From Leptolyngbya iicbica LK (GTDB taxonomy: Bacteria > Cyanobacteriota > Cyanobacteriia > Phormidesmidales > Phormidesmidaceae), in assembly GCF_004212215.1 (NCBI RefSeq), contig NZ_QVFV01000002.1:62001-126000 (forward strand): 64,000 nt of DNA. Direction: 5' to 3'. This document shows positions 18,666-26,403 of this stretch, in pieces. How positions within the stretch are numbered: position 1 is the first letter of the stretch; each line of letters begins with the position of its first letter. Both the position numbers and the translations under genes were made by a program. Below the pieces are notes generated by a model that saw only the letters and a program-made list of their open reading frames with translations, did not search any database and was not told the DNA's origin.

Positions 18666-18864
18666 GGGGCATCTCACGCAATATTTTGTGGTCAAAATCG
18701 GGGGCTAGCTGAATCTGGCCCGCCAAATCAAGCAGATTTTTCTGACGGTGCGACTGCACAAACTCTTGCAGGGCCAAATTGATCAACGCTTCTCGACTAG
18801 CCAGATTCGTCAGCTTGGCGGCTTCGTCCAGCAAGGCATCATCAAGGTTGAGGGTAATTTGCAT
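18652..18864 (-). CDS. vapB: VapB antitoxin, type II toxin-antitoxin
   Basis: A 70-residue protein: MQITLNLDDALLDEAAKLTNLASREALINLALQEFV is a ribbon-helix-helix DNA-binding domain of the VapB/DUF2191 kind, followed by a toxin-binding tail. It should repress its own operon and neutralise VapC, with which it overlaps. Confidence 0.88.
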   Translation of the reverse strand: MQITLNLDDALLDEAAKLTNLASREALINLALQEFVQSHRQKNLLDLAGQIQLAPDFDHKILREMPRAAD

Positions 18865-19086
18865 GGCGAAGAATGTATGGCTAGTTGTGCAAATGTCGTT
18901 CGTGGGAGCAGTTTCGATCCAGTTGCCGTTGTGAAAATTCTATCGATTCTGCAACGGCTTGCGAATACATCAGCCCAATTTCCGCTAAACCTTTGAAAAA
19001 GCAGGGTGCAGTTGGACGATTGACGAGCTTGGGCGATCGCTCCATGCTGGAAACATGCCCCCGTCCATTTTTCCGGAACCTTTGCC

Positions 19087-19848
19087 ATGCCCCCCGCTGC
19101 CCTGCCCTGGATAGTCGCGATCGCCCTCAACTCGATACTGCTAGCGATCGCCTGGTTTCTGCCGAAAAAGCTGCTGACCCCAGCGGGCTATCTGCACGCC
19201 TGGGTGCTGGGGGTGTTGGTATGGGGCTGTTTGGGCTGGCAGGGCTACACCGTCGTCATGGTGTACTTTTTGGTGGGCACAGCCGTCACCCGCATCGGCA
19301 TGGCGGAAAAAGAAGCGGCGGGTATTGCCGAAAAGCGTTCCGGGGTGCGGGGGCCGGAAAACGTGTGGGGTTCCGCGCTGACGGCGACGCTGTGTGCGAT
19401 CGGCATTTTCGTCGCGCAACAGGGCTGGCTGACAGAGACGAATTTATGGGTGGGGCTGCTCAGCCTAGGCTACGTGGCCAGTTTCGCCACCAAGCTGTCG
19501 GACACCACCGCCAGCGAAGTCGGCAAAGCCTACGGCAAGCGCACCTTTTTGATTACCACCCTGCGCCCCGTTCCAGCAGGCACCGAGGGAGCAGTCAGCC
19601 TGGAAGGAACCTTGGCGGGCGTTGTGGGCTCGGCGGTGATGGCGGCAGTCGGTTTGGCGACTGGCTTGATTACCCCCGTGGGAGCGCTACTGTGCCTGAT
19701 CGCCGCTTTCATCGCCACCAATGCAGAAAGCGTCATCGGGGCAACGCTACAAGAACAACTGCCCTGGTTGACGAATGAACTGGTCAATATCGTGAATACG
19801 ACCATTGGGGCGATCGCCGCGATTTTACTGGCCTTAATATTCTTCTAA
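19087..19848 (+). CDS. DUF92/TIGR00297 membrane protein, VTE6-type phytyl-phosphate kinase
   Basis: A 253-residue protein with about six helices. Family marks are LTPAGYLHAWVLGVLVWG near the N-terminus, AEKRSGVRGPENVWGSA, FATKLSDTTASEVGKAYGK and TNAESVIGATLQEQ. Plant VTE6 and its cyanobacterial homologue convert phytyl phosphate to phytyl diphosphate, salvaging phytol from chlorophyll breakdown for tocopherol and phylloquinone. The exact reaction for this copy is inferred from the family. Confidence 0.85.
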   Translation: MPPAALPWIVAIALNSILLAIAWFLPKKLLTPAGYLHAWVLGVLVWGCLGWQGYTVVMVYFLVGTAVTRIGMAEKEAAGIAEKRSGVRGPENVWGSALTATLCAIGIFVAQQGWLTETNLWVGLLSLGYVASFATKLSDTTASEVGKAYGKRTFLITTLRPVPAGTEGAVSLEGTLAGVVGSAVMAAVGLATGLITPVGALLCLIAAFIATNAESVIGATLQEQLPWLTNELVNIVNTTIGAIAAILLALIFF

Positions 19849-19878
19849 GCTTTACGATGAATGTGGATAGCAGGTCTT

Positions 19879-19970
19879 AGATCCCCCACTGTCGCCGCCC
19901 CCTTGAAAAAGGGGCTATTAATATCTCGGCGGGAAGTCCCCCTTTTCAAGGGGGATTAAGGGGGATCAGT
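19879..19970 (-). repeat. Dispersed palindromic repeat (CCCCCTTxxxAAGGGGG type)
   Basis: About 92 bp with two G/C hairpins built on CCCCTT/AAGGGG blocks. Its reverse complement aligns well with 54668-54740: shared blocks include AAGGGGGACTTC, GGATATT/AGATATT, CAAGGGGGC(A/G)GCGACAG and GGGGA/GGGGGATCT. Non-autonomous repeats of this kind are common in cyanobacteria. Confidence 0.7.
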
Positions 19971-20080
19971 AAACGCCACGCTACCGATAGAAAATCTCTA
20001 CGGTCGACTGTTCGTTGGGGAATAACGATGAGCAGGCACTGTAGGGCATTTGTTCACCCAGCAGGCATGGTTTTGGCACT

Positions 20081-20797
20081 ATGGCAGCGTTATCTTGGTT
20101 AACCCCCAGTCACTTCATCATCGTGGGGTTGTTGGTCGGCTTTGCGATCGCCCACAGCGGCCTCGCCGCCCTCCGGCCCCGGGGCGAAAAACTTATCGGT
20201 GCCCGCGCCTATCGCGTCCTCTTTGCCCTGGTCAGCATTCCCTTCGCCAGTGTGCTGATCATTTACTTCATCATTCACCGCTACGACGGCGCGCAATTGT
20301 GGAATGTGCAAGGCGTCCCCGGCATGTTTGAAGGCGTCTGGATTGCCTCCGCCATTTCCTTCGTCTTTCTCTATCCCGCCACCTTTAACCTGCTGGAAAT
20401 CGCCGCCATCCAAAAGCCCGAAATCCACCTTTACGAAACAGGCATCATTCGCATCACTCGCCACCCCCAAATGGTGGGACAGGTGCTCTGGTGCATCGCC
20501 CATACCCTGTGGCTGGGCACCACCTTTATGCTGGTGACTTCAGCGGGATTAATCGCCCACCATTTATTTGCCGTGTGGCATGGCGATCGCCGCTGGCAAG
20601 CGAAGTATGGCGACGCCTTCCTCAAAGTGAAAGAGCGCACGTCGGTGATCCCCTTTCTCGCCATCCTGCAAGGGCGACAAGAACTCAAACTGCTGGAGTT
20701 TGTGAAACCCGCCTATGTGGGCATTCTGTTGTTTGTCCTGGGATTCTGGTGGGTGCATCCCAAACTCATCCAAGCGAGCCAACAGCTCACCTGGTAA
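20081..20797 (+). CDS. NnrU-family protein, 15-cis-zeta-carotene isomerase (Z-ISO) type
   Basis: A 238-residue polytopic protein with about six helices. FAIAHSGLAALRP, LFALVSIPFASVLIIYF, RITRHPQMVGQVLWCIAHTLWLG and HHLFAVWHGDRRWQAKYG match the NnrU/Z-ISO family; the paired histidines in RHPQ and IAHTL would hold the haem. In phototrophs Z-ISO converts 9,15,9'-tri-cis- to 9,9'-di-cis-zeta-carotene in carotenoid synthesis. I favour Z-ISO over the bacterial NnrU role because of the phototrophic setting. Confidence 0.82.
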   Translation: MAALSWLTPSHFIIVGLLVGFAIAHSGLAALRPRGEKLIGARAYRVLFALVSIPFASVLIIYFIIHRYDGAQLWNVQGVPGMFEGVWIASAISFVFLYPATFNLLEIAAIQKPEIHLYETGIIRITRHPQMVGQVLWCIAHTLWLGTTFMLVTSAGLIAHHLFAVWHGDRRWQAKYGDAFLKVKERTSVIPFLAILQGRQELKLLEFVKPAYVGILLFVLGFWWVHPKLIQASQQLTW

Positions 20798-21025
20798 GTC
20801 GGCAGTCACAATTTAGCAGACAGGTTTTCTCTCCACGGAGGCACTTCGCGGCAGCACGGCCTGGAGGAGTGACGACTCCACTCAACCCTCAACGTTTTAT
20901 CTGGCAGACCCTATCGCTCATTGAGCGGCGGCGAAATCAGCCATCTAGTGGGCTGTAGCGTTGCCCTCTCTTGTCGGAAGCCAGCGGAAACCGTAAGATT
21001 GCTGCGGTTCATTAAACACATCACC

Positions 21026-22378
21026 ATGACTGGATCGCTATTGCAATTAACGTCTTCGCCGCCCCATCAACAACTCACGGTCACAGTTCCGGCTGAGGGG
21101 GTGGCGCTTACGGGCAAGATTCAGGTGCCGGGTGATAAGTCAATTTCTCATCGGGCGTTGATGTTGGGAGCGATCGCCCAAGGCGAAACCCGTATTCAAG
21201 GACTGCTGTTAGGCGAAGATCCGCGCAGCACTGCCAAATGCTTTCAGGCCATGGGGGTGAATGTTTCCAACCTGGAAGACGAGTGGGTGACGGTGCAGGG
21301 GGTTGGCCTGGGTAACTTGCAAGAGCCTGCCGATGTATTGGATGCGGGCAACTCGGGCACCACCTTGCGACTCATGTTGGGGCTGTTAGCGTCGCATCCT
21401 GATCGCTTTTTTACCGTCACGGGGGATGGCTCGCTGCGATCGCGCCCCATGGGCCGGGTGATTACACCGCTGCAACAAATGGGGGCCACCATTTGGGGAC
21501 GTCAGGGCAATCGGCTGGCCCCCTTAGCCGTGCAGGGACAAGCTTTGAAGCCCACTCACTACTACTCGCCCATCGCCTCGGCCCAAGTCAAATCATGCGT
21601 GCTGCTGGCGGGGCTGCTGACGGACGGGGCCACCACCGTGACCGAACCCAGTCTGTCGCGCGATCACAGTGAACGCATGTTGCAAGCCTTTGGGGCTGAC
21701 CTCACTGTTGACCAGGCTAACTGCACGGTGACGGTCAACGGTCCTGCGACCCTGACTGGTCAGACAGTGATTGTGCCAGGAGACATTAGCTCGGCGGCCT
21801 TTTGGTTAGTCGGTGCTGCCATCATTCCCGGTTCAGAATTGGTGATCGAAAACGTTGGCATTAACCCCACCCGCACGGGCGTTTTAGAAGCGCTGCAAGC
21901 CATGAACGCCGACATCACGTTGGAAAACGAACGTCTGGTCACCGGGGAACCCGTGGCGGATTTGCGGGTGCGCTACAGTCAGTTGCGCGGGGCCACCTTT
22001 AGCGGCGATCTGATTCCTCGCATGATTGATGAAATTCCGATCCTCGCTGTGGCCGCGCTGTTTGCCGAGGGTCCGACCGTGATCAAAGATGCCGCAGAAT
22101 TGCGGGTCAAGGAGAGCGATCGCCTCGCGGTGATGGCCGCCGAACTGAATCGCTTGGGGGCCAACGTCACCGAACTCCCGGATGGTCTCGAAATTCCTGG
22201 CGGCCTCTCGACCTTACAGGGCACTACAGTGGATAGCTTTACCGATCATCGGATCGGCATGAGTCTCGCGATCGCGGCCCTCCGCGCCCAAGGCACCACG
22301 ACCGTGCAACGGGCCGAAGCGGCGGCCATTTCCTATCCAACCTTTTTAGCCACGCTAGAACACGTTTGTCACCACTAG
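21026..22378 (+). CDS. aroA: 3-phosphoshikimate 1-carboxyvinyltransferase (EPSP synthase)
   Basis: About 450 residues. It joins PEP to shikimate-3-phosphate in aromatic amino-acid synthesis. Seen are the N-terminal [89 protein letters not shown] and [15 protein letters not shown], then [23 protein letters not shown] with alanine/glycine neighbours is of the ordinary bacterial kind. ATG 21026 (MTGSLLQL) is chosen; the frame is open further 5', but those residues are not family-like. Confidence 0.96.
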   Translation: MTGSLLQLTSSPPHQQLTVTVPAEGVALTGKIQVPGDKSISHRALMLGAIAQGETRIQGLLLGEDPRSTAKCFQAMGVNVSNLEDEWVTVQGVGLGNLQEPADVLDAGNSGTTLRLMLGLLASHPDRFFTVTGDGSLRSRPMGRVITPLQQMGATIWGRQGNRLAPLAVQGQALKPTHYYSPIASAQVKSCVLLAGLLTDGATTVTEPSLSRDHSERMLQAFGADLTVDQANCTVTVNGPATLTGQTVIVPGDISSAAFWLVGAAIIPGSELVIENVGINPTRTGVLEALQAMNADITLENERLVTGEPVADLRVRYSQLRGATFSGDLIPRMIDEIPILAVAALFAEGPTVIKDAAELRVKESDRLAVMAAELNRLGANVTELPDGLEIPGGLSTLQGTTVDSFTDHRIGMSLAIAALRAQGTTTVQRAEAAAISYPTFLATLEHVCHH

Positions 22379-22651
22379 GCTCTGCCTGTTGCGAACCATT
22401 CTTGAGTAATCCTTAAACTTAAGAAGATTTGCAACCGCTATCCCCAACTCAGTCAAGCTTAGGGCAAGGTAAAGTCAATTGTTTCCTGGCTCATGGGTCC
22501 AGACAACAACGTCCTTTTTCCTATCGTGACTGCAGCCATTTTTCACTACAACGCTGCGTTTCAACTCTATTTAGTTTCAAACGTGGCGTCTCGAGCGTGG
22601 GTTTCACCTCACCGCCTGACCTTATTTTTGCTGGTGTCCGTTAACAGTCAT

Positions 22652-24352
22652 ATGCGCAAGATTTTAGTTATTGAAGCTGCGGGCGAGCAGCGCGACGCTC
22701 ACTTGGCCCTGCTGGCCCAAGAAGGGTACGAAACCCTGATCACGGAAGACAGCACTCTAGCGCTCGAAATCATCCGCAAACAATATCCTGATTTGATTTT
22801 GTGCGGCTTAGAGCTGTCTGGGGGCGACAACTTTGAGCTGTTGCAATACTTGCAGCACGAGCCTGACTTGCTCTCCATTCCCATCATTTTGCTCACCACA
22901 ATTCGCAATGAATTGCGCTGGCGCCAGTCTGTCAGCTTGGGGGCAGATGACTGCCTGATTGTGCCCTTTAGCGATCGCGATTTGCTCGATGCGATCGCCA
23001 TTCGCCTGCGCAAACAAGACGCCCTCACCACCCGCTACAACACCTTGATGCGGCACACCGCTGAGCGCCTCAATCGCTTATCGCAGTACGACAGTCTGAC
23101 CGAACTGCCCAACTACCGACTGTTAAAACAGCGGCTAGAGCAAGCCATGCGGCGGGCAGCTAAGGGCAACCAACAAGTGGCCCTACTCAGCCTCAGCCTC
23201 GACCGTCTGCGCCAGGTCAACAACACCCTGGGCTACGGAGCGGGCGACATGCTGCTCACGGCGGCGGCCCAGCGACTCACCGGCATTTTGCCCCGGTCGA
23301 CGGCGGTGGCGCGACTCACCGGCAACCAGTTTGCGATCGTCGTGCCCGCCCCGCCTGATCGAGGGGCCGTCCTTGAGATCGTGGCCGATATTTTCACCAG
23401 CCTGGGGCATTCGTTTTCCCTGCCTGGCCAGCAAGTATTTATGACCGCCAGCATTGGCATTGCCCTATTTCCCGAAGATTCGACCGACCTGAGCGTCTTA
23501 TTACGTCAGGCCGATGCCGCCCTCGATTGGGCCAAATTGCAAAAAAGCAATTCCTATCGGTTTTATCGATCGGATTTGCCCGTCGTCTCGGGTGATGAAT
23601 TGCAAATTGAAACCTGGCTACGCTATGCCCTCGAACGGGAGGAATTTGAAGTCTGGTATCAGCCCAAATACAGCTTGAGCCAGGGTCGCATCGTCGGTGC
23701 CGAAGCTTTGATTCGTTGGCAACATCCCGAAACGGGTTATATTTCACCCGGCAAATTTATTCCCCTATCAGAAGAAACGGGACTCATTGTCGCCATTGGG
23801 GACTGGGTGTTAAAAACGGTTTGCGGCCAGACCGCTGAATGGCTGCATTCGGGACAGCCCGTCGTGGCGATCGCCGTCAACCTTTCCAGCGTGCAGCTTA
23901 ACCAGGCTAGTCTGGTGCAGCAAATTCGCGATATTTTAACCCTCACGCAACTCCCGCCCGATCACCTGGAACTCGAAGTCACTGAAACCGCTTTGATGCA
24001 AGATGTCGAACCGGCGATCGCGCTCTTGCATGAGCTCAAAGCCCTGGGCGTGCGCATCGCGCTGGATGATTTTGGGACGGGCTATGCCTCCCTCAGCTAC
24101 CTGCAACAGCTGCCCATCGACATTCTCAAAATTGACACTTCATTTGTGCGCAACATTCACGAAAATGTCACCAATCAAGCCATTCTTAAGCATGTAATTG
24201 CCATGGCCCACGACTTAGGACTCAAAATCATCGCCGAAGGTATCGAAATCGAACTCGAAATGTTCACCCTCAAGTCGTTTGGCTGCGACTTAATCCAGGG
24301 CTATTGGGTTGGGCCACCGATGAATGCGACCGAATTTGCCCAGCGCCTCTAA
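22652..24352 (+). CDS. Response regulator with degenerate GGDEF and intact EAL domain
   Basis: About 566 residues: a receiver domain (1-120; the region ILVIEAAGEQ..LILCGLELSGG has replacements around the phospho-acceptor, so it may not be phosphorylated), GGDEF domain (about 150-310) with RLTGNQFAIVV in place of GGDEF, and an EAL domain (about 325-560) with AEALIRWQHP, FGTGYASLSYLQQLPIDILKID and AEGIE. It should therefore break down cyclic di-GMP rather than make it; the altered GGDEF may bind GTP as a regulator. ATG 22652 begins right at the receiver domain. The frame extends 5' to 22493 without family match. Confidence 0.88.
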   Translation: MRKILVIEAAGEQRDAHLALLAQEGYETLITEDSTLALEIIRKQYPDLILCGLELSGGDNFELLQYLQHEPDLLSIPIILLTTIRNELRWRQSVSLGADDCLIVPFSDRDLLDAIAIRLRKQDALTTRYNTLMRHTAERLNRLSQYDSLTELPNYRLLKQRLEQAMRRAAKGNQQVALLSLSLDRLRQVNNTLGYGAGDMLLTAAAQRLTGILPRSTAVARLTGNQFAIVVPAPPDRGAVLEIVADIFTSLGHSFSLPGQQVFMTASIGIALFPEDSTDLSVLLRQADAALDWAKLQKSNSYRFYRSDLPVVSGDELQIETWLRYALEREEFEVWYQPKYSLSQGRIVGAEALIRWQHPETGYISPGKFIPLSEETGLIVAIGDWVLKTVCGQTAEWLHSGQPVVAIAVNLSSVQLNQASLVQQIRDILTLTQLPPDHLELEVTETALMQDVEPAIALLHELKALGVRIALDDFGTGYASLSYLQQLPIDILKIDTSFVRNIHENVTNQAILKHVIAMAHDLGLKIIAEGIEIELEMFTLKSFGCDLIQGYWVGPPMNATEFAQRL

Positions 24353-24494
24353 ATTTCTCCAGAGCCAACCCCCAATCCTCCGGAGTCTTGCTCGACACCC
24401 GGCACACGCTCACGATGGCGGAGATCCGAAATTGACGTTTTAGTCATTGCTTAGGATGATCAGGGGTAGTTTTCCGGATTTTACCCACGCCAAC

Positions 24495-24665
24495 ATGACT
24501 AACTTAGAGCCGACTGTCACGCCCACGATCGCCAGACCCAAAGCCGGGTTTACCACCTACGCCGAAAAGCTCAACGGCCGCGCCGCGATGATCGGGTTTG
24601 TGGCGATCGTCGCCATTGAATACTTAACGGGCAAAGGGATTATGACCTGGCTTGGCTTAGCCTAA
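24495..24665 (+). CDS. High-light-inducible protein (Hlip/Scp), single helix
   Basis: A 56-residue protein with one chlorophyll-a/b-binding-type helix: [27 protein letters not shown]. The ELNGRxAMIGF motif carries the chlorophyll and carotenoid ligands (E, N, R). Hlips sit in the thylakoid membrane as dimers, protect newly made chlorophyll-proteins and rise under stress. The start MTNLEP is preferred over an upstream in-frame codon at 24447. Confidence 0.92.
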   Translation: MTNLEPTVTPTIARPKAGFTTYAEKLNGRAAMIGFVAIVAIEYLTGKGIMTWLGLA

Positions 24666-24916
24666 GTCTGACCAGGGCGGTGTGTCGCTATTCTAGCTGT
24701 CCCAGTGATGCCCATAGCTGGGAGATGCCCTTTCTAAAGTTGTGAAGGTTTAGCCGCAGGTGTCGCTTGAATGGAGCAATGCCTCTAAAGTTGATGACTG
24801 ACAGGCTGCCTATCCATCGGGCCAGCACGCCATGATAGGAAAGCCCGCACCCAACTTTCATGCGTGCCCCATCGCCTGGCTATCAGTGTCACCGCTGTTG
24901 ATACTGTTGTTCCGTT
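24666..24916. other. Intergenic region between hlip and the following small gene
   Basis: About 250 bp; nothing recognisable apart from an upstream region for the next gene. Confidence 0.3.
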
Positions 24917-25324
24917 TTGTCGTCCAGTTCTGAGCCCACTGTGTTCATCAAACGCTGTTTTCAAAGAGAACCCATCATTAGCACCGTCGTGACAGCGGGC
25001 ACTGTCAATATTTTGTTAGGGATGGCCGAAGGTCAAGCCCTGCTAGCCTTTCTAGGCGTCTTGGTCGTTAGCGGCACCTTAGCTGGCCGGGGCTGGCACA
25101 AATACCGCTATCCCCTTGACTTGCCTGATCAATCAGTGATCTTTTCGCATGCGTCAGAGCCATTGGCATTGACCGAGTCATCGTCGGTAGTACTCACTCA
25201 ATCAGGTGAATCTGATACAGCGATCGTCCCCCCAACCGAGTCCACTCATGCCTATTGGCAGACAACGGATGTTCAGCAGTCAGCCCTTGAGCAAGATCCC
25301 ATGCAAAGAACCGAAAGGTACTAG
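24917..25324 (+). CDS. Hypothetical small membrane-anchored protein
   Basis: Up to 135 residues; not recognised. Residues 20-60 hold two hydrophobic stretches (ISTVVTAGTVNILLGMAEG and ALLAFLGVLVVSGTLAG), followed by a hydrophilic, serine- and glutamine-rich tail, so a short hairpin membrane anchor with a cytosolic tail is likely. The start is unclear: TTG 24917 or GTG 24941. It ends 87 bp before the tRNA gene. Confidence 0.5.
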   Translation: MSSSSEPTVFIKRCFQREPIISTVVTAGTVNILLGMAEGQALLAFLGVLVVSGTLAGRGWHKYRYPLDLPDQSVIFSHASEPLALTESSSVVLTQSGESDTAIVPPTESTHAYWQTTDVQQSALEQDPMQRTERY

Positions 25325-25410
25325 CGATGTGATGACTATGAACGGTTTTCAATTTTCAAAGGCAATGAACAGCGATCGCGCCTCTATGCTAATTTAGTAT
25401 CTGATAACTA

Positions 25411-25484
25411 CGGGATGTAGCGCAGCTTGGTAGCGCACTTCGTTCGGGACGAAGGGGCCGGAGGTTCGAATCCTCTCATCCCGA
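25411..25484 (+). tRNA. tRNA-Pro (anticodon CGG)
   Basis: A 74-nt cloverleaf: acceptor arms CGGGATG / CATCCCG, D-arm GCGCAGCTTGGTAGCGC, anticodon stem CTTCG / CGAAG with loop TTCGGGA (anticodon CGG), T-arm with GGTTCGAATCC and discriminator A. CCA is not encoded. It is the homing target of the transposon that starts 12 bp downstream, and it stays intact. Confidence 0.96.
25430..25449 (+). other. CAST homing protospacer with GTA PAM inside tRNA-Pro
   Basis: PAM GTA at 25430-25432 (V-K consensus GTN) is directly followed by a 17-nt protospacer at 25433-25449, GCGCACTTCGTTCGGGA, covering the D-arm end and the anticodon arm. It matches the delocalized crRNA spacer at 25669-25685 in all 17 positions. 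From the PAM edge to the first base of the transposon is 64 nt, inside the 60-66 nt range known for V-K insertion. Confidence 0.93.
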
Positions 25485-25496
25485 TTCTTTCAAAGT

Positions 25497-25618
25497 TGTC
25501 GAGTAACATATTATTTGTCATCGATAACACATTCGTGTCATCGTAACTATTTCGCTGTCGTCCATCACACATTCGTGTCGTTTAGTTGCTAGATGCGACT
25601 GATCACACAATATTGTCG
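25497..25618. repeat. CAST left end with phased TnsB-site-like repeats
   Basis: TGTC(G/A) motifs begin at 25497, 25516, 25536, 25556, 25576 and 25614. The first five are spaced 19, 20, 20 and 20 bp, two helical turns, as expected for a filament of TnsB subunits. Two repeats share ACACATTCGTGTC. The arrangement, with the short crRNA just inside, resembles the left end of the Scytonema CAST as I recall it. Confidence 0.85.
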
Positions 25619-25668
25619 TCGATCGAGTTTGCATCTAAAAAAGCACTTATCAAGACTAAGCTGCCCTT

Positions 25669-25698
25669 TCCCGAACGAAGTGCGCCTTTCAATCCACC
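25669..25698 (-). ncRNA. Delocalized homing crRNA (partial repeat plus 17-nt tRNA-matching spacer)
   Basis: On the minus strand, a 13-nt piece of repeat, GGTGGATTGAAAG (25698-25686), is followed by a spacer that equals 17 nt of tRNA-Pro (25685-25669). The match ends there (next crRNA bases AAAGGGC against target CGAAGG). The repeat piece differs from the array repeats (GGCGGGTTGAAAG). This is the known layout of V-K homing crRNAs, standing alone between the array and the left end. Confidence 0.92.
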
Positions 25699-25803
25699 TG
25701 CTTGATATGTTAACGCCGATATTGAATCAAGTACAAATATTCTAAGATTTCATCTGTATCGCTCTGATGAAACAAGTTGGTCGTAATCAGGCAGGCCCTA
25801 GCG

Positions 25804-25985
25804 ATTTCAATCTGCCCTGCCCTGAAATGCTTTTGGCGACCTGCATAGCGATCCTTTTTTCGATTATTTCACTAGACTTTCAACCCGCCCTGCCCTGAAA
25901 TGCTTTTGGCGACCTCATGTTCTCGATCGTGCCCGGAATAGTCGCTACTTTCAACCCGCCCTGCCCTGAAATGCTTTTGGCGACC
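25804..25985 (-). CRISPR. Short CRISPR array, 3 repeats and 2 spacers
   Basis: Three 38-bp repeats at 25948-25985, 25877-25914 and 25804-25841. The first two are identical; the third, last in the direction of transcription, has changes at its spacer-side end (ATTTCAATCTGCC in place of CTTTCAACCCGCC on the plus strand). Spacers are 33 bp (25915-25947) and 35 bp (25842-25876). The repeat ends in GGGTTGAAAG on the crRNA strand, as in V-K systems. No adaptation genes are present. I found no target of the two spacers within the window by eye. Confidence 0.95.
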
Positions 25986-26177
25986 CTTGCCATCGGAAAG
26001 GCATACCCCACAAGCTTTTCAGGCTAAATTTGGCAAAGCTCAATCTAACTCTACAGAAAAATTCTAGGGAGCTAGCAATTTGAACGAAACAACTCGTTCA
26101 AACTTGTGTGGATAAAGAGCTTTAGAACTTTGGCAAACCTCCTAGGGATCTTGACCTCGCTTAGGTTTGCCAATTTT

Positions 26178-26381
26178 AAGTTTTGGGTGGATTCCTCCTT
26201 GCTCGGAGGTGAACTTGATAACCATCACTCCAGAACCCGTGCCCTCTTGCTGCGTGCGCTCACAACTTCGGGGATGGATAGTCATCTGGGCCAGAAAGCA
26301 GGACGGTGTTCAGACCGTCAAACTAGCCTTTTTTCTGAGCACAGAGGCCACTGACGGCATGAGCTTAGGCGCTAGGTATAT
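26178..26381 (-). ncRNA. tracrRNA of Cas12k
   Basis: The 200-bp gap between cas12k and the array reads on the minus strand with clear likeness to the Scytonema V-K tracrRNA: a start like ATATACCTAGCGCC, then GGCTAGTTTGAC, a short hairpin (GACGGTCTGAACACCGTC), CCTGCTTTCTGGCCC and a 3' part with CACCTCCGAGCAAGGAGGAATCC. The anti-repeat AATCCACC (26193-26186) is fully complementary to GGTGGATT of the homing crRNA. Exact ends are estimates. Confidence 0.8.
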
Positions 26382-26403
26382 TTTAGTAGTACGTGCGAAC
26401 TTG

